Below are positions 5,461 to 7,143 of a DNA stretch of 7,143 nt, one piece after another. The stretch is from positions 1 through 7,143 of the forward strand of contig DLDC01000050.1 of the NCBI GenBank assembly GCA_002480935.1, read 5' to 3'. The DNA is from Prevotella sp. UBA7782. Lineage in GTDB: Bacteria; Bacteroidota; Bacteroidia; Bacteroidales; Bacteroidaceae. The notes beneath the pieces are model-generated. The model made no database searches. It worked only from the letters and a program-made list of their open reading frames with translations, and had not been told where the DNA came from. The position numbers and the translations under genes were made by a program. The number at the start of each line of letters is the position of its first letter. Within the stretch, counting starts at the first letter, position 1.

Positions 5461-7143
5461 TTACTTGGCAGGAGTCATCACAACCTCAGCGTGATTGTTG
5501 GCGTTGAGCAGCTGCTTCAGATAGTTTGCTATCTTCTCAGGGGTCAAAGCCTGCACTGCAGCCTTGTATCCGCTCATCAAATCAACGTTAGTCCACACAT
5601 ACTCATCAATCACATCCATCCAGTAGTTGTTGCTCTTCAACTCCTCTTCGTGGTTCTTCAGCATGTAGTCTTTTACCTTCTGCACCTTGTCGGCATCCAC
5701 TTTCACGGTGTTGTCCTTAAAGCCTTGAGCCAGCAGCTTGATGGCCTCGTCGCTCTTGTTGGGGTCCATAGGGCAGTAAGCCTGCATCACGGCGAAGGCC
5801 TTGTCGCCCTTGCGAGCGAGTGCACCTGCAGCGCCTACCGAGTAAGCAGCACTTGCATCCTCGCGAATGCTCTTCAGATAAACCATTGAGAGCACTTGTG
5901 CGGCAGCGTCAGCCAACACGTCGTTCTGCACGTTATAGGCCATAGGCATGTGCCAGAACTCAAAGGCAATGGCCTTAGGTGTCTCCATCTTGCGTGTGAA
6001 GAAGTTCTTTATGTTGCCATTAGCATAGTTGGGAGTTTCCTTCCAGTTCTCTGCTTTGCCCTTAGGCAGGCATCCTATATATTTCTCGATGAGCGGAATG
6101 AGCTTAGCCTCGTCGAAGTTGCCGATGAAGTAGTAAACAAATTGTCCAGGGTTAGCATAGCGCTCTTTCCACATCTGCATCACTCTGTCGTAGCTAAAGT
6201 TCTTCAGATCCTTTACTTCGAGCGGCTTGTTTCTCCAGTTGTGTCCGTAGATGGTGTTGCTAACAGAGTCGCCATACACGCTCTCCGGGTTGAGATCCTT
6301 GTTCTTGAGCATCAGTTCCAGGTTGTTCATCATGGCGTTTACGGCAGCGGTGTCCTTAGAAGCGCTTGTCATATTGAGGTAAACCAGCTGCATGAAGGTC
6401 TCCAGATCCTTTGGCACAGTGGTACCGCTGATGCTCTGGTAGTTTCTGTTCAGGCCCAAGCCAACGTTGCACTGCTTGCCGTAGAGCGCCTTCTGTACCT
6501 GCTGGTTGGTGAAGTCGCCCAGACCAGAGCTTGCCAGAGCGCCGTTGAAGAGCTGCAGGTTGGCATAGTCTTTCTTGCCATAGAGGCTCGTACCGCCCTT
6601 AGACATGCCCTGGAAGCGTATCTCGTTCTCCTTGAAGTCGGTCTTCTTCAGAATGACGCGGGCGCCGTTAGAGAGTGTCAGCTCCTTATATCCGAAGGTC
6701 TTGTTCTCCTTTGTGGCAACCACCTTGCCAGCCTTAGGCAGCTTGGTCTCGTCGAGCAGCGGCTCGTTCTTGGCATTGTCAACGTAGGGAGTAAGCTTCT
6801 CTGCGCGCACCTTTGCGATGGTTTGCGCCATTTCATCGGTAGTAGGATAAGTCTTACCAGCCTTTTCCTGTGCGAAGATGTCCACCACGAGGTTGGTGTC
6901 GGTGTTGCTTATCAGCTCCTTAGCGAAAGCATTGATCTGGTCTACGCCAATCACGGGCATTGAGGTGAGCCGCTTCATGATCTGATACTCCTGCTCTATG
7001 CTGGGCATAGGCTCGTTCTCCAGGTAGTGCTCGGTGAGCTCATTGCCGTAATAGCTGTTCTTTGTCTTGTTGCGGTTGTTGTACTGGCTCTCCAGCTGCG
7101 ACATATATTCAGCCTTGGCACGGTCGAACTCGCCCGGCGTGAA
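5461..7143 (-). CDS. M16 (insulinase/pitrilysin-like) family zinc peptidase, C-terminal part (5' end outside window)
   Basis: The frame is open to the window edge; 560 residues are visible, and the ATG at 7104 is internal (residue 14). Two-half M16 proteins in Bacteroidales are usually around 930-950 residues, so roughly the last 60% is present. Visible residues 1-80 look like the end of the first half. The second half begins near 152 with the typical KELTLSNGARVILKKT strand pattern and SKGGTSLY. About 315-360 matches the M16 middle-domain pattern (VMQMWKERYANPGQF, then YYFIGNFDEAKLIPLIEKYI). REDASAAYSVGAAG (428-441) corresponds to the conserved C-terminal substrate-binding R/Y segment. The zinc-binding HxxEH motif belongs to the first half and would lie outside the window, so activity cannot be judged here. 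Family members usually degrade peptides in the periplasm or at the envelope; the signal peptide would also be outside. The protein ends in VVMTPAK with a TAA stop, followed by the hairpin at 5400-5433. Confidence 0.9.
   Translation of the reverse strand, partial: FTPGEFDRAKAEYMSQLESQYNNRNKTKNSYYGNELTEHYLENEPMPSIEQEYQIMKRLTSMPVIGVDQINAFAKELISNTDTNLVVDIFAQEKAGKTYPTTDEMAQTIAKVRAEKLTPYVDNAKNEPLLDETKLPKAGKVVATKENKTFGYKELTLSNGARVILKKTDFKENEIRFQGMSKGGTSLYGKKDYANLQLFNGALASSGLGDFTNQQVQKALYGKQCNVGLGLNRNYQSISGTTVPKDLETFMQLVYLNMTSASKDTAAVNAMMNNLELMLKNKDLNPESVYGDSVSNTIYGHNWRNKPLEVKDLKNFSYDRVMQMWKERYANPGQFVYYFIGNFDEAKLIPLIEKYIGCLPKGKAENWKETPNYANGNIKNFFTRKMETPKAIAFEFWHMPMAYNVQNDVLADAAAQVLSMVYLKSIREDASAAYSVGAAGALARKGDKAFAVMQAYCPMDPNKSDEAIKLLAQGFKDNTVKVDADKVQKVKDYMLKNHEEELKSNNYWMDVIDEYVWTNVDLMSGYKAAVQALTPEKIANYLKQLLNANNHAEVVMTPAK

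Overview
The window looks like a chromosomal segment from a Bacteroidota bacterium, most likely Prevotella or a close relative. Two promoters have the Bacteroidota layout: a TTG-type -33 element, a gap of about 20 nt, and a TAnnTTTG -7 box (TATCTTTG in both). Start codons lack strong Shine-Dalgarno sequences, and the DsbD and M16 proteins read like Bacteroidales homologues. The genus is inferred from the look of the sequence, not from a search.

Layout, left to right. Positions 1-669 (+) hold the 3' end of a dsbD-like gene: two membrane segments and a periplasmic thioredoxin domain with a CVNC active site. Positions 670-892 are intergenic and not empty: a promoter (742-772), an interrupted palindrome laid over it (746-777), a short leader and a strong intrinsic terminator (816-840) form a compact unit that appears to make an RNA of about 60 nt and ends before any sizeable reading frame. 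Positions 893-4294 (-) encode a 1133-residue protein joining a RecB/Cas4/Dna2-type nuclease region to an Upf1/Dna2-type superfamily 1 helicase. Three bases upstream of it, 4298-5299 (-) encodes a YqiA-like alpha/beta hydrolase fused to what looks like a catalytically dead 5'(3')-deoxyribonucleotidase (NT5C) domain. Positions 5300-5460 hold the promoter of that two-gene operon and the hairpin that closes the next gene. Positions 5461-7143 (-) are the C-terminal part of a large M16 (insulinase/pitrilysin-like) zinc-peptidase family protein, cut by the window edge.

How the parts fit. The M16 gene probably ends its own transcription unit at the hairpin at 5400-5433. The hydrolase and helicase genes then form a separate operon driven from about 5315-5345, with near-coupled translation. 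dsbD converges on the helicase gene, with the orphan promoter-leader-terminator unit between them. The dsbD and M16 genes look like ordinary envelope and periplasmic functions. The less ordinary parts are the hydrolase-pseudonucleotidase fusion, its tight pairing with a nuclease-helicase, and the orphan short-RNA unit.
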